From assembly GCF_904849725.1 (NCBI RefSeq), contig NC_058521.1, positions 142,876,744-142,940,743 of the forward strand: a stretch of 64,000 bases of DNA, given 5' to 3'. Positions 20,985-34,006 of the stretch are shown here, piece by piece. A program made the position numbers and the translations under genes. Every line of letters begins with the position of its first letter. Position 1 is the first letter of the stretch. Source of the DNA: Hordeum vulgare subsp. vulgare (Eukaryota; Streptophyta; Magnoliopsida; Poales; Poaceae). The notes beneath the pieces were generated by a model that saw only the letters and a program-made list of their open reading frames with translations, did no database searches and had not been told where the DNA came from.

Positions 20985-22812
20985 TGTTGGGGAACGTCGC
21001 ATGGGAAACAAAAAATTTCCTACGCGCACGAAAACCTATCATGGTGATGTCCATCTACGAGAGGGGTTTCCGGTCTACGTACCCTTGTAGATCGCACAGC
21101 AGAAGCGTTAATAAACGTGGTTGATGTAGTGGAACGTCCTCACGTCCCTCGACCCACCCCGCGAACCGTCCCACGAACCGTCACGCGATCCGCCCCACGA
21201 TCCGCTCCGATCTAGTGCCGAACGGACGGCACCTCCGCGTTCAGCACACGTACAGCTCGACGATGATCTCGGCCTTCTTGATCCAGCAAGAGAGACAGAG
21301 AGGTAGATGAGTTCTCCGGCAGCATGACGGCGCTCCGGAGGTTGGTGGTGATCTAATCTCAGCAGGGCTCCGCCCGAGCTCCACAGAAACGTGATCTAGA
21401 GGAAAAACCGTGGAGATATGTGGTCGGGCTGCCGTGGAAAAGTTGTCTCAAATCAGCCCTAAAACCTCCGTATATATAGGTGGGAGGGGAGGGGCCTTGT
21501 CTTGGGGCTCAAGGACCCCCAAGGGGTTCGGCCGAAGGGGGGAGGAGGAGGAGTCCTCCTTCCAATCCTAGTTGACTAGGATTGGAAGGTGGAGTCCTTC
21601 CATTCCTTCCCACTTCCCCTTTTTTTCTTTTCTCTTTGATTTCTTTTATTACTGCGCAGGGGCCTCTTTGGGCTTGCCCACCAACCCACTAAGGGCTGGT
21701 GCGGCACCCCTAAGGCCTATGGGCTTCCCCGGGGTGGGCTGCCCCCCCGGTGAACATCCGGGACCCATTCGTCATTCCCGGTACATTCCCGGTAACTCCG
21801 AAGACCCTCCAGTAATCAAATGAGGTCATCCTATATATAATTCTTCGTCTCCGAACCATTCCGGAAACCCTTGTGACGTCTGTGATCTCATCCGGGACTC
21901 CGAACAACATTCGGTAGCCAACCATATAACTCAAGTACGCAAAAAAAAACGTCGAACCTTAAGTGTGCAGACCCTGCGGGTTCGAGAACTATGTAGACAT
22001 GACCCGAGGGACTCCTCGGTCAATATCCAATAGCGGGACCTGGATGCCCATATTGGATCCTACATATTCTACGAAGATCTTATCATTTGAACCTCAGTGC
22101 CAACGATTGATATAATCCCGTATGTCATTCCCTTTGTCCTTCGGTATGTTACTTGCCCGAGATTCGATCATCGGTATTCGCATACCTATTTCAATCTCGT
22201 TTACCGGAAAGTCTCTTTACTCGTTCCTTAATACAAGATTCCGTGACTTACACTAAGTCACATTGCTTGCAAGGCTTGTGTGTGATGTTGTACTACCGAG
22301 TGGGCCCCGAGATACCTCTCCGTCACACGGAGTGACAAATCCCAGTCTTGATCCATACTAACTCAACGGACACCTTCGGAGATACCTGTAGAGCATCTTT
22401 ATAGTCACCCAGTTACGTTGCGACGTTTGATACACACAAGGCATTCCTCCGGTGCCAGTGAGTTATATGATCTCATGGTCATAGGAATAAATACTTGACA
22501 CGTAGAAAACAGTAGCAACAAAATGACACGATCAACATGCTACGTTTATTAGTTTGGGTCTAGTCCATCACATGATTATCCTAATGATGTGATCCCGTTA
22601 TCAAATGACAACACTTGCCTATGGTCAGGAAACCTTGACCATCTTTGATCAACGAGCTAGTCAACTAGAGGCTTACTAGGGACAGTGTTTTGTCTATGTA
22701 TCCACACAAGTATTGTGTTTCCAATCAATAGCATGGATAATAAATGATTATCATGAACAAAGAAATATAATAATAACTAATTTATTATTGCCTCTAGGGC
22801 ATATTTCCAACA
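20985..22812 (-). repeat. Angela-type 3' LTR
   Basis: This is a complete 1828-bp LTR, TG...CA on both strands, with a TATA box on the minus strand at 21479-21471. The purine-rich sequence reading on the minus strand AGTGCAAGTGGGATAC abuts its start at 22813-22828 and serves as the polypurine tract. Confidence 0.9.
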
Positions 22813-25800
22813 GTATCCCACTTGCACTAGAGTCAATAATCTAGTTCACATCACCATGTGATTCTAACGAATCTAACGCCCATATAGTTCTGGGTCTGAT
22901 CTCGTCTTGCTCGTGAGAGATGTTTTAGTGAATGGTTCTGAAACTTTCAGATCCGTGTGCTCTTTACAAATCTTTATGTCATCTTATAGATGCTGTTACT
23001 ACGTGCTATTCAGAAATACTTCAAATATCTACTCTACTATACGAATCCGTTTCACTACTCATAGTTATTCGGATTAGTGTCAAAGCTTGCATCGACGTAA
23101 CCCTTTACGACGAACTCTTTTAACCACCTCCATAATCGAGAAAATTCCTTAGTCCATTAGTTACTAAGGATAACTTCGACCGTTGTTTAGTGATTCAATC
23201 CTGGATCACTCTCTGTACCTCTTAACAGGCTTGAGGCAAGGCACACATCAGGTGTGGTACTCAGCATGTCATACTTTAGAGTCTATGGCTAAGGCATAGA
23301 AGACGACCCTCGTCTATTCTCTTTATTCTGCCGTGGTCGGGTTTTGAGTCTTACTCAAATTCACACCTTACAACACAGTCAAGAACACCTTCTTTGCTGA
23401 TCTATTTTGAACTCCTTCAAAAACTTGTCAAGGCATGTATCTTGTTGAAACTTCTATTAAGCGTTTCGATCTATCTCCATAGATCTTGATACTCAACGTT
23501 CAAGTAGCTCAATCCAGTTATTCCTTTGAAAAACTCCTTTCAAACAACCTTTTATGCTTTACAAAAATTCTACATTACTTCTGATCCACAATATGTCAAC
23601 CACATATACTTATCAGAAATTCTGTAGCGCTCCCACTCACTTCTTTGGAAATACAAGTTTCTCATAAACCTTGTACAAACCCAAAATCTTTTATGATCTC
23701 ATCAAAGTGTATATTCCAACTCCGAGATGCTTGCACCAGTCCATTGAAGGATCGCTGGAGCTTGCATACTTGTTAGTATATTTAGGATCGACAAAACCTT
23801 CTGGTTGTATCACATACAATCTTCCCTCAAGGAAATTGTCGAGGAAACAATGTTTTGACATCCTATGTGCAATATTTCATAAATAATGCAGCAACTACTA
23901 ACATAATTCTAACAGATTTTTAGCATTGCTACGAGTGACAAAGTCTCATCATAGTCAACTATTTGATCTTGCCGGAAACATCTTTGCGACAAGTCGAGCT
24001 TCTCTTAATAGTGACTTATCACCATCATCGTCTGTCTTCCTTTTAAAGATCCATCTTTACTTAATAGTCTTACTACCATTAAGCAGTTCCTCCAAAGTCT
24101 ACACTTTGTTCTCACACATGGATTCTCTCTCGGATTTCATGGCCTCCAGCCATTTGTCCGAATCCGGGCCCACCATTGCTTCTCCATAACTCGTAGGTTC
24201 ATTGTTGCTCAACAACATGACCTCCAAGACAGGGTTACCGTACCACTCTGTAGCAGTACGCGACCTTTGTCGACCTACGAGGTTTGTAGTAACTTGATCC
24301 GAAGCTCTAATGATCACTATCATCAGCTTCCATTTCAATTGGTGTAGGCGCCACATGAACAACTTCCTGCACCCTGCTACACACTGGTTGAAGTGACGGT
24401 TCAATAACCTCATCAAGTTCCACCACTCTCCCACTCAATTCTTTTGAGAGAAACCTTTCCTTGAGAAAGTATCCGTTTCTAGAAACAAACACTTTGCTTC
24501 TGGACCTGAGATAGGAGATGTATCCAACTGTTTTGGATTTCCTATGAAGATGCTTTTATCCGCTTTGGGTTCGAGCTTATGAGACTGAAACTTTTTCACA
24601 TAAGCATCGCAGCCCCAAACTTTCAAGAAACGACAGCTCAGATTTTTCTAAACCTCAGTCTATACTGTGTCATCTCAACGGAAATACACGGTGCCCTATT
24701 TAAAGTGAATGCGGTTGTCTCTAATGCATAACCCATAAACGATAGTGGTAATTCGATAAGAGACATCATAGTATGCACCATATCAAATAGGGCGTCGCTA
24801 TGATGTTCAGACACATCATCACACTATGGTGTTCCAGGTGGCATGAACTACGAAACAATTTCCACATTGTCTTAACTGCGTACCAAAACTCGTAACTCAG
24901 ACATTCATCTCTATGATCATATCGTAGCAGTTTATCCTCTTGGCACGACGATCTTCACTCTGAAATTGTCTTGAACTTTTCAATATTTCAGACTTGTGAT
25001 TCATCAAGTAAATACTCCCGTATGTACTCAAATCGTCAGTGAAGTAAGAACATAACGATATCCACTGCGTGCCTTAGCACTCATTGGACTGCACACATCA
25101 AAAATGCATTACTCCAACAAGTTACTCTACTTGTATCATGTGGCATGTTTTGCATGTCTCAAGTGATTCAAAATCAAGCGAGTCCAAACGATCCATCTCT
25201 ATGGAGTTTCTTCATGCATTTATACCAACAGAACTCAAGTGGCAGTGCCACAACTAGGTGGTACTATCATTATTACTTTGTATCTTTTGGCACTAATATT
25301 ATGAACATGTGTAACACTACGATTGGGATTCAATAAACCATTGAGGGTAATTATTCAAGCAAATAGAACAACTATTATTCTCTTTAAATGAATAATCGTA
25401 TTGCAATAAACACGATCCAGTCATGCTCATGCTCAACGCAAACACCAAATAACAATTATTTAGGTTTTACCACCAATCCCGATGATAGAGGGAGCGTGCG
25501 ATGTTTGATCACATCAACCTTGGAAACACTTCCAACACTTATCGTCACCTCTCCTTTAGCTAGTCTCCGTTTATACCGTAGCTTTCATTTCGTGGTACTA
25601 ATCACTTAGCAACCGAACCGGTATCCAATACCCTCGTGCTACTAGGAGTACTAGTAAATTACACAGCAACATCATTTATATCAAATATACTTCTTTCAAC
25701 TTTGCCAGCCTTCTTATCTACCAAGCATCTAGGGTAGCTCCACCTCAGTGACCGTTCCCCTCATAACAGAAGCACTTAGTCTTGGGCTTGGGTTTAATCT

Positions 25801-27374
25801 TGGTTCTCTTCATTAGTGCAGCAACTGTTTTGCCGTTTCACGAAGTGTCCCATCTAGCCCTTGCCTTTCTCGAAACTTAGTGGTTTTACTAACCATCAAC
25901 TATTGATGCTCCTTCTTGATTTCTACTTTCGCAATGTCAAACATCGCGAATTGCTCAAGGATTATTGTGTAAATCCTTGATATGTTATAGTTCATCACGA
26001 AGCTCTCACAACTTGGTGGCAGTGACTTTGGAGAACCATCACCATCTCATCTGGAAGATTAACTCCCACTTGATTCAAGCGATTATCATACCTAGACAAT
26101 CTGAGCATACGCTCAACGATTGAGCTTTTCTCCTTTACTTTGTAGACAAAGAATCCTGTCGGAGGTCTCATACCTCTTAACAAGGGCACAAGCATGAAAT
26201 CACTATTTCATCTCTTTAGAACATCTCTTATGTTCCGCGACGTTTCAAAACGTCTTTGGTGCCTTGCTTCTAAGCCATTAAGTATTTTGCAATGAACTAT
26301 CGCGTAGTCATCAGAAACGTGTATGTCGGATGTTCACAACATCCACAGACGATGCTCGAGGTTCAACACACTGAGTGGTGCATTAAGGACACAAGCCTTC
26401 TACGCAGCAACGAGGACAATCCTCAGTTTTTACAGACTCAGTCCGCAAAGTTTGCTACTATCAACTGTCATCTAAATTTTCTCTAGGAACATATAAAAAA
26501 TAGTAGGGCTATAGCGCAACCTAGATCGTAATTCACAAAGACCATTAGACTATGTTCATGACAATTAGTTCAATTAATCATATTACTTAAGAACTCCCAC
26601 TCAAAAAGTACATCTCTCTAGTCATTTGAGTGGTACATGATCCAAATCCACTATCTCAAGTCCGATCATCACGTGAGTCGAGAATAGTTTCAGTGGTAAG
26701 CATCTCTATGCTAATCATATTAACTATACGATTCATGCTCGATCTTTCGGTCTCATGTGTTCCGAGGCCATGTCTGCACATGCTAGGCTCGTCAAGTTTA
26801 ACCCGAGTATTCCGCGCGTGCAACTGTTTTGCACCCGTTGTATGTGAACGTTGAGTCTATCACACCCGATCATCACGTGGTGTCTCGAAACGACGAACTG
26901 TCGCAACGGTGCACAGTCGGGGAGAACAAAATTTCGTCTTGAAATTTTAGTGAGAGATCACCTCATAATGCTACCGTCGTTCTAAGCAAGATAAGGTGCA
27001 TAAAGGATTAACATCACATGCAATTCATAAGTGACATGATATGGCCATCATCATGTGCTTCTTGATCTCCATCACCACAGCACCGACACGATCTTCTTGT
27101 CACCGGCGTCACACCATGATCTGCATCAACGTGTCGCCATCGGGGTTGTCGTGCTACTCATGCTATTACTACTAAAGCTACGTCCTAGTAATATAGTAAA
27201 CGCATCTGCAAGCACAAACGTTAGTTTAAATACAACCCTATGGCTCCTGCCGGTTGCCGTACCATCGACATGCAAGTCATTACAACATGATCATCTCATA
27301 CATCCAATATATCACATCACATCATTGGCCATATCATATCACAAGCATACCCTGCAAAAACAAGTTAGACGTCC
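22813..27374 (-). pseudogene. Decayed copia gag-pol of the Angela-type element
   Basis: Read from right to left, the minus strand shows leader sequence (about 27374-26500), a gag remnant (26195-25995, including VYKVKEKSSIVERMLRL), an integrase C-terminal and linker region (24626-24307, including WGCDAYVKKFQSHKLEP and LKERFLSKELSGRVVELDE), and a reverse transcriptase start (24300-24100, YGEAMVGPDSDKWLEAMKSE). RT continues to about 23600 in several frames, with recognisable REARLVAKMF, HRMSKHCFLDNFLEG and YVVDIL, the last a damaged YVDDIL catalytic motif. Every domain is broken by stops and frameshifts. The 3' 700 bp is not recognisable as coding. It encodes no functional enzyme. Confidence 0.85.
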
Positions 27375-27930
27375 TGATGGGGTCATAGTCCTAGGGTAAG
27401 GTCATAGGCCTGCCCTACATGTCCTACCCAAGGACTACCCCACACAAGGGACAGGACCTTAAGTATTCCCCGACTGAATTAAGGTGCCCCCATCATCCAG
27501 TCGGTAACAGGCCCAGAATAATCCATTCGGAGACTAACATTCGGAGAGCACCGGGCCTACCGACTGGATACACTCGGTACGTCGTAACCTCTCTGGAGGG
27601 AAACTGCTGTACGTTTCCGGGTGCATTTACTAGCATTTAGAGCATACGTTACCTGTAACGTATGCATTCAATCGCCACTCCTCCACCCTTGAATCAGAAC
27701 CGTTGTGGAGGGCAACGCACTCTATATAAGCCGCCCTCCCCCACTGGTAAAGGGGTTAGCAAATCTTTGTACTCCATATCACACTCGGTAACAAGCTCCG
27801 AGAGCACTAAGACGTAGGGCTGTTACCTCCACCGCAGAGGGGCCTGAACTCATCCAACCTCGCCGTAGCTAGGACTCTGCCCATCTCATTCGTACCCTAC
27901 ACATCTACTGTCAGGCTTATACCCACGACA
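27375..27930 (+). repeat. Gypsy 5' LTR
   Basis: This LTR of 556 bp starts TGATGGGGTCATAG and ends CCCACGACA. A TATA box (TATATAA) lies at 27723-27729. The length is identical to the 3' LTR, with only substitutions between them. Confidence 0.97.
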
Positions 27931-27932
27931 GT

Positions 27933-27950
27933 TGGCGCCCACCGTGGGGC
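27933..27950 (+). other. Primer binding site for tRNA-Lys
   Basis: TGGCGCCCACCGTGGGGC starts 3 bp after the LTR. It is complementary over all 18 bases to the 3' end of plant tRNA-Lys(CTT) including CCA, as I recall that tRNA. Reverse transcription would start here. Confidence 0.85.
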
Positions 27951-27997
27951 AGGCGTCTAAGAGACTTCCGGCGAGTTTGCGACTACTTCCTTTCGTC

Positions 27998-29779
27998 ATG
28001 TCGCCCGGTGGAGGTTCGAGCATGGGTCACTAGAACCTCTTCGGCGCTCTCTCCTTCGTCGTCGACGATTCGGCGTGGCTTCGGGAGGCACCTCTCGACG
28101 TCGAGGCGCTTCCCCGTCACGGGGCCACACACTTCCGTGCCGGCGCTCGCGGCGTTCTTCTTCTCCAACAATCGGCTCCATTGTCGGCTTGCACCTTCGT
28201 CACGCGCCGCAGCAAGCGATCTCGCAGTCTGCGTCTACAACGTTGGGTGCAACATGCCCGAGCGCGTCCGTTCGCATCCTCTCAAGTGGCGGTTCTGGAG
28301 TCTGTTCTGGTTGCCCCGCGTCCCCAGTGCTCGGGCTCGGTTCCGACTGAGCTCCCTTCCGAGTACATGGGCCTCGGGCCTGCAGCAGAAGTTCACATGG
28401 CCAACACCCATGAAGATCCCCATCAGGCTGGCCGGAACGAGCGCGAAGCCGGTGATGCATCCGGTGCACGCCGTCCGCCTCGCCGTTCTGCCAGTCGGCA
28501 CACCCAGCAGAGCAACGTAGAGTTGTTCCGCACACCTCTCCTCAACTTGGCTGCGGCAGCCAAGATCGCCGATTCCCTCCAGCCGACTGATTCAGAGGCA
28601 GAAAGAGGAATCGAGCAGATCCGTGCTCTGTTGCACACGGCGCAGCAGCAGAATTCGGCAGTCTCCCAGTCGCACAATCGGATCCACAATAGTTCCGCCC
28701 ATGCAAACACGCATCGGTCGGTTCACAGCCCCGGCTCCTATCAGCACCATAGGGGAGGCAGTCGTTCCATGGTCCGTGAAGATCGCCGCCGTTCGCGCAC
28801 CCCTCCGCGGGGTGGGCCCTATGGGTCCCGACATCATGATGATCGGCGTTCAGTCGGCGACAATTACGACCCGAGACCCGACGCAAGAGGGCGAATCGCC
28901 CAGCGAAGAGTCGACAGGGGTCGAGCCCACCGCGATGGCCATGATCTGGATCGTCCGAGTGGCGGCAGGACCATCGTGTCCGGCCCCGAGTGTTTTAGAC
29001 GAGCCATCCGCTCGGCTGACATCCCTCCCAACTTCCGATTGGCAGCGGGAATCGGTAAATTTACGGGGGAATCCAAGCCTGAAACATGGCTAGACGACTA
29101 CCGAGTGGCAGTCCAGATAGGAGGAGGGGACGACTATGTCGCTATGAAGCACCTCCCTCTGATGCTCGACGGCTCGGCGCGAGCTTGGCTGAACCAGTTA
29201 GCCCCCTCAAGCATTTACAGTTGGGCAGATCTTGCCCGAGTGTTCATCAGGACCTTCGAAGGGATGTGCAAACGCCCTGCAGGCTTTGTGGAGCTTCAGC
29301 AGTATGTCCAGAAGCCGAATGAGCCCTTGCGCGACTTCATCCAGCGATGGACGACTCTTTACCACACGGTGGAGAGCGTCACCGAGCATCAAGCAGTCTG
29401 CGCATTCAAGGCAGGCGTACGGTACAGAGAGTTGTACCTAAAGTTCGGCCGGACAGGCGACATCTCCATGAGCAAGATGATGGAGATAGCTGCTCGTTAT
29501 GCAAATGGCGAGGAAGAAGACCGCATCTGGAGCGGCAAACACAAGACAATCGGCGATGCCGACGGAGGTAACACTCGGAAGCAGAAACAGGAAGTTCCAC
29601 CCACGCCACAGGGAGAAGCTGCAGCTGTGACCAGCACCAAGTTCAAGGGCAAAGGGAAAGCGCAGTCTGCCCCCAAGAAGAAGCCGTTCAACAATCCCAT
29701 CCTGGATCAGCCTTGTCCAATACACACGAAGATGGACGAAGAAGGAAATCCCATATACGCGAAGCATACCACTCGGTAG
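27998..29779 (+). pseudogene. Gypsy gag, with a nonsense codon
   Basis: Gag forms the virus-like particle that packages the element's RNA. The frame starts at ATG 27998 (MSPGGGSSMGH), meets a TAG at codon 12 (28031-28033), and is then open to the TAG at 29777-29779. Arg-rich sequence occupies about 28700-28980. A retrotransposon gag domain follows (about 29000-29520), with IPPNFRLAAGIGKFTGESKP, SARAWLNQLAPSSIYSW and FIRTFEGMCKRPAGFVELQQ. A Lys-rich tail near 29580-29690 precedes a CPIH segment. The in-frame ATG at 28181 could start a shorter protein that keeps the gag domain. The closing TAG at 29777 also interrupts a frame that continues into the protease, so it is probably a mutation and not the natural end. 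Confidence 0.85.
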
Positions 29780-30673
29780 TTTCGTCTCCTGATCCAGGGG
29801 TTCAGCGAAGGACAACCGAGTGAGAAGAATCCTGAACAAGATGAGGAGGATAAGGAGGATCCGTTCCCCCAAGTCCATGCAACCCTCATGATTTTTGCTG
29901 ACGTCGAAAGCAAGAGTCGACTGAAGCTAGTGAACAGAGAGGTCAACATGTCCGTTCCGACTGCTCCCAAGTTCCTTAGATGGTCTCAGACTGTGATCAC
30001 CTTTGATCAGTCGGACCATCCAACGCATGTCCCCACTCCAGGAAGAAAGGCTCTGGTCGTCGACCCGGTGGTGGAAGGAGTCCGACTGCGCAAAGTCCTC
30101 ATGGACGGCGGTAGCGGACTGAACATCATGTACGCCGACACCCTCAAGGTAATGGGCATTCCGATGTCCAGACTCAGCGAGAGCAATATGCAGTTCCACG
30201 GAGTCGTCCCCGGGCGGAAGGCCAAGTCACTCGGCCAGATCGCGTTGGACGTCACTTTCGGCTCCGACAAAAACTTTGGCAAGGAGAAGCTCACATTCGA
30301 GGTGGTGGATTTCCAGAGCGCTTACCATGCAATTCTGGGCCGCCCGGCGTACGTGAGTTTCATGGCACGCCCGTGCTATGTGTACTTGAAGTTGAAGATG
30401 CCAGGTCCAAAAGGCGTTATCACCATCACCAGCAACCGTCAGCGGGCCGAGGAGTGTCTGCAAGAGGGATCAAGGATCGCCGACCAGCAGATGGCTGTAC
30501 TCGAGCTCGAAGAGTACAAGAAGACAGTCGACCCTGCCGACTTAATGCGCTCAAAGAAGCCAGCTTCTGAGTCCGCGTTCCAGTCGGCGGGAGAGACTAA
30601 GAAGGTCAGCATCCACCCGACGGATGAGTCAGCCGCCCCGACGAACATCTCCACCACCCTCGATCGTAAATAG
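29780..30673 (+). pseudogene. Gypsy protease region
   Basis: This segment continues in the gag frame, so gag and protease were one polyprotein, now split by the TAG at 29777. It is open until another TAG at 30671-30673. The aspartic protease active site is LMDGGSGLNIMYADTL near 30100-30145, where the usual DTG/DSG is DGG. DGG is common in plant gypsy proteins of this group as I remember them, so I do not treat it as damage. Another recognisable stretch is FQSAYHAILGRPAYVSFMA near 30312-30367. After the second TAG the frame continues to about 30820 (WDIFAWKPSDMPGVPRELAE) and then shifts frame into reverse transcriptase. Confidence 0.85.
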
Positions 30674-30855
30674 GAAGCCGAGCTCACCCAATTCCTCTGT
30701 GAGAACTGGGACATCTTCGCATGGAAGCCTTCTGACATGCCGGGTGTACCCAGGGAGTTGGCTGAGCACCGACTGCATGTGGATCCCGTCGCTCGGTCCG
30801 TCCGAGAGCGCCTGCTCGGTCCGCCGCGCACAAGAGGAAGGCAATCGGAGAAGAG

Positions 30856-33800
30856 GTGGCCAAGCTGCTGGCTGTCAACTTCATTCGCGAGGTTCACCAC
30901 TCCGAGTGGCTTGCCAATGTCGTCATGGTGCCCAAGAAGGACAAGTCACTCCGAATGTGCATTGACTTCAAGAACCTCAATAAGGTCTGCCCGAAAGACC
31001 ATTTTCCGCTCCCCCGCATAGATCAAATTGTCGATTCGACTGCGGGATGCGAGCGTTTGTCATTCCTTGATGCCTACTCGGGTTATCATCAGATCCGTCT
31101 CTATGGTCCCGATGAGTTGAAAACAGCCTTCATCACCCCGTTTGGGTGCTTCTGCTACATCACTATGCCTTTCGGTCTGAAGAATGCAGGAGCTACCTTT
31201 ATGCGCATGATCCAAAAATGTCTCCTCGACCAGATCGGCCGCAATGTGGAGGCATACATGGATGATATCGTAGTCAAGTCACGCAAAGGTTCCGACCTGC
31301 TGACTGACTTGGCAGAAACATTCGCCAACCTTCGTAGGTACGATATCAAGCTAAACCCAGCCAAATGTTCATTCGGTGTTCCCAGCGGAAAGTTACTCGG
31401 TTTCTTCGTTTCCGAACGAGGGATCGATGTTAACCCCGAAAAGATCGGGACCATCGTCCGAATGGAGAGGCCGGTCAGAATACACGATGTTCAACGGCTC
31501 ACAGGTTGCCTAGCGGCTTTGAGCAGGTTCATGAGTCGACTCGGCGAAAAAGCACTTCCTCTGTACCGACTCATGAAGAAGTCAGATACCTTCGAGTGGA
31601 CAGACGAAGCCCAAGTCGCATTCGACGACCTCAAAGTCCTACTTTCCACCCAGCCGGTTCTTACTGCTCCGCTCAGTAAAGAGCCCCTTCTTCTATATAT
31701 CGCGGCTACAAATCAAGTCGTCAGTACTGTTCTTACAGTCGAGCGAGAAGAAGAAGGCAAAGCATACAAAGTTCAGCGGCCAGTGTACTACGTCTCTGAA
31801 GTCCTGACCCCTTCCAAGCAGAGGTATCCCCATTATCAGAAACTTATCTATGGGATCTATATGACTGCAAAGAAGGTGGCCCATTATTTCCAAGACCACT
31901 CGGTATCTGTCGTCTCTGATGCTCCGTTGTCGGAAATTCTCCACAATCGGGACGCATCGGGCCGAGTGGCGAAGTGGGCAATGGAGATGTTGTACTGTGA
32001 CATCAAGTTCGAGGCCAAGAAAGCTATTAAGTCTCAAGCCCTGGCTGACTTTATAGCAGAATGGGTAGAACAACAGCAACCGACTCACATCTACTCGGCT
32101 CATTGGACAATGTTCTTCGATGGGTCTAAGATGTTGAATGGATCCGGTGCTGGTGTTGTGATCATATCGCCAAAGGGTGACAAGCTCAAGTATGTGCTTC
32201 AGATTCACTTTGATTCCTCTAACTACAAGGCAGAGTATGAAGCTCTTCTCTATGGATTGCGCATGGCCATCTCACTCGGCGTCCGTCGCCTGATGGTCTA
32301 CGGCGATTCGGACTTGGTGGTCAACCAAGTGATGAAAGAGTGGGATGTAAGGAACCCCACCATGACGACATACTGCAATGCAGTCAGGAAGCTGGAGAAG
32401 AAGTTTGAAGGTCTAGAACTTCATCATGTTCCAAGACTGAAGAACCAAGCAACTGACGAGTTGGCGAAACTCGGATCCACTCGGAGACCAGTCCCGAGTG
32501 ATGTCTGTCTTGAGCACCTCCATCTTCCTTCAGTCAAAGAAGATCCCTTCACGGAAGAATCAGTACAACCCAAGAGCGCAACAGATCCGACTGAAGTCGA
32601 TGTGCCTGCTGTGGTTGATCTAGTCATAGAGATTCTGGTAGTCATTCCCGATTGGACTGTGCCGGTCATGGCATATATCTTGAGACGAGAACTTCCAGAA
32701 GATGAAGTCCAAGCCCGGCAAATAGTTCGCAGGTCGAAGGCATTCACTGTAATTGACGATCAATTGTACAAGGAGAGTGTTTCAGGCGTCCTACAACGTT
32801 GCATTTCCCCAGAGGAAGGACAGTTGATCCTAGAGGATATCCACTCGGGAACCTGCGGCCATCACGCTTCTTCGAGAGCAATCATCACCAAGGCGTTCAG
32901 AGCTGGATTCTTCTGGCTGCAGGCTAACGAGATGGCCAAAGCTATGGTCGACCGATGTGAAGGCTTTCAGTTCTACTCCAATGAGTCCCACAAGCCAACA
33001 TCTGCGCTAAAGACAATCCCACTTGTGTGGCCATTTGCGGTTTGGGGATTAGACACAGTCGGACCATTCAAGACAGGCCAAGGAGGCTACACACATCTGT
33101 TGGTGGCAGTCGACAAGTTTACAAAATGGATAGAAGCCAAGCCCATCAAGAAACTCGACGCCTCCACAGCCGTTAAGTTTGTCAGGGACATCATCTCCAG
33201 ATTCGGAGTGCCTCACAGCATAATCATGGACAATGGGACAAACTTCGACTCGGACAGATTCAAAGATTTCTGTGCGAGTCAGGGTATCCAAGTGGATTTT
33301 GCTTCCGTAGCACATCCGCAATCCAATGGACAAGCTGAGCGTGCGAATGGACTTATCCTTCAAGGTTTGAAGCCTCGACTCTTGCAAGAGGTAGGACATG
33401 CTGCCGGTGCATGGGTCACCGAGTTACCTTCAGTACTTTGGGGCCTCCGCACCACTCCAAACCGATCAACGGGGCGGTCGCCGTTCTTCCTCGTCTATGG
33501 AGCAGAAGCGGTCCTTCCGAGTGACCTGCTTCACAATGCCCCGCGAGTCGAACTCTTCTCTGAAGCCGAAGCGGAACAAGCAAGGCAAGATGGAGTCGAT
33601 CTTCTGGAGGAGGAACGCGAGATGGCACTCACTCGTTCAACAATTTACCAACAAGATCTGCGACGCTTTCATGCACGTCATGTCAGGAGCCGCACGTTCC
33701 AAGCAGGTGATTTAGTGCTCCGAGTGGATCAGAAAAGACCTCACAAGTTGGCTCCGGCCTGGGAGGGGCCTTTCATCGTCTCCAAGGTGCGGAACAACGG

Positions 33801-33885
33801 AGCATACAGACTATACAACATTCAGAGGGAGACAGACGAGCCGCGTGCATGGAACGGGGATCTCCTCAAGCGTTTTAATACGTGA
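30856..33885 (+). pseudogene. Gypsy RT, RNase H and integrase (1009 codons, no internal stop)
   Basis: This is the enzymatic part of pol: it copies element RNA into DNA and inserts it. A frameshift at about 30815-30850 separates it from the upstream frame, so it is not translated normally. Reverse transcriptase covers about residues 20-200 with FLDAYSGYHQI (70-80) and the catalytic YMDD (134-137). An RT-linked RNase H follows (245-400), then a second RNase H (415-540) with D422, E460, D484 and D534, the dual arrangement of the Tat lineage. In the integrase the zinc-binding region has H663 and H669/H670 and C701, but the fourth ligand is F704 instead of Cys. The catalytic triad D733, D792, E828 keeps the D,D(35)E spacing. 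The C-terminal part has GDLVLR (951-956) and no chromodomain is visible. Confidence 0.93.
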
Positions 33886-34006
33886 TCGTTGACTGAAGCA
33901 GTGTAACGAACAAGTTTGAAGAAATAATATACAGCAGATTCAGTTTTTTGCAGATTCAGAGTTCTTCCGCGGTTGCAGAGTACGGTCACACACACACAAA
34001 AAAAAA

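Noticed and set aside
24099..26195. Separate small genes on the minus strand
   Set aside because: They are pieces of one decayed copia polyprotein in the expected gag, integrase, reverse transcriptase order.
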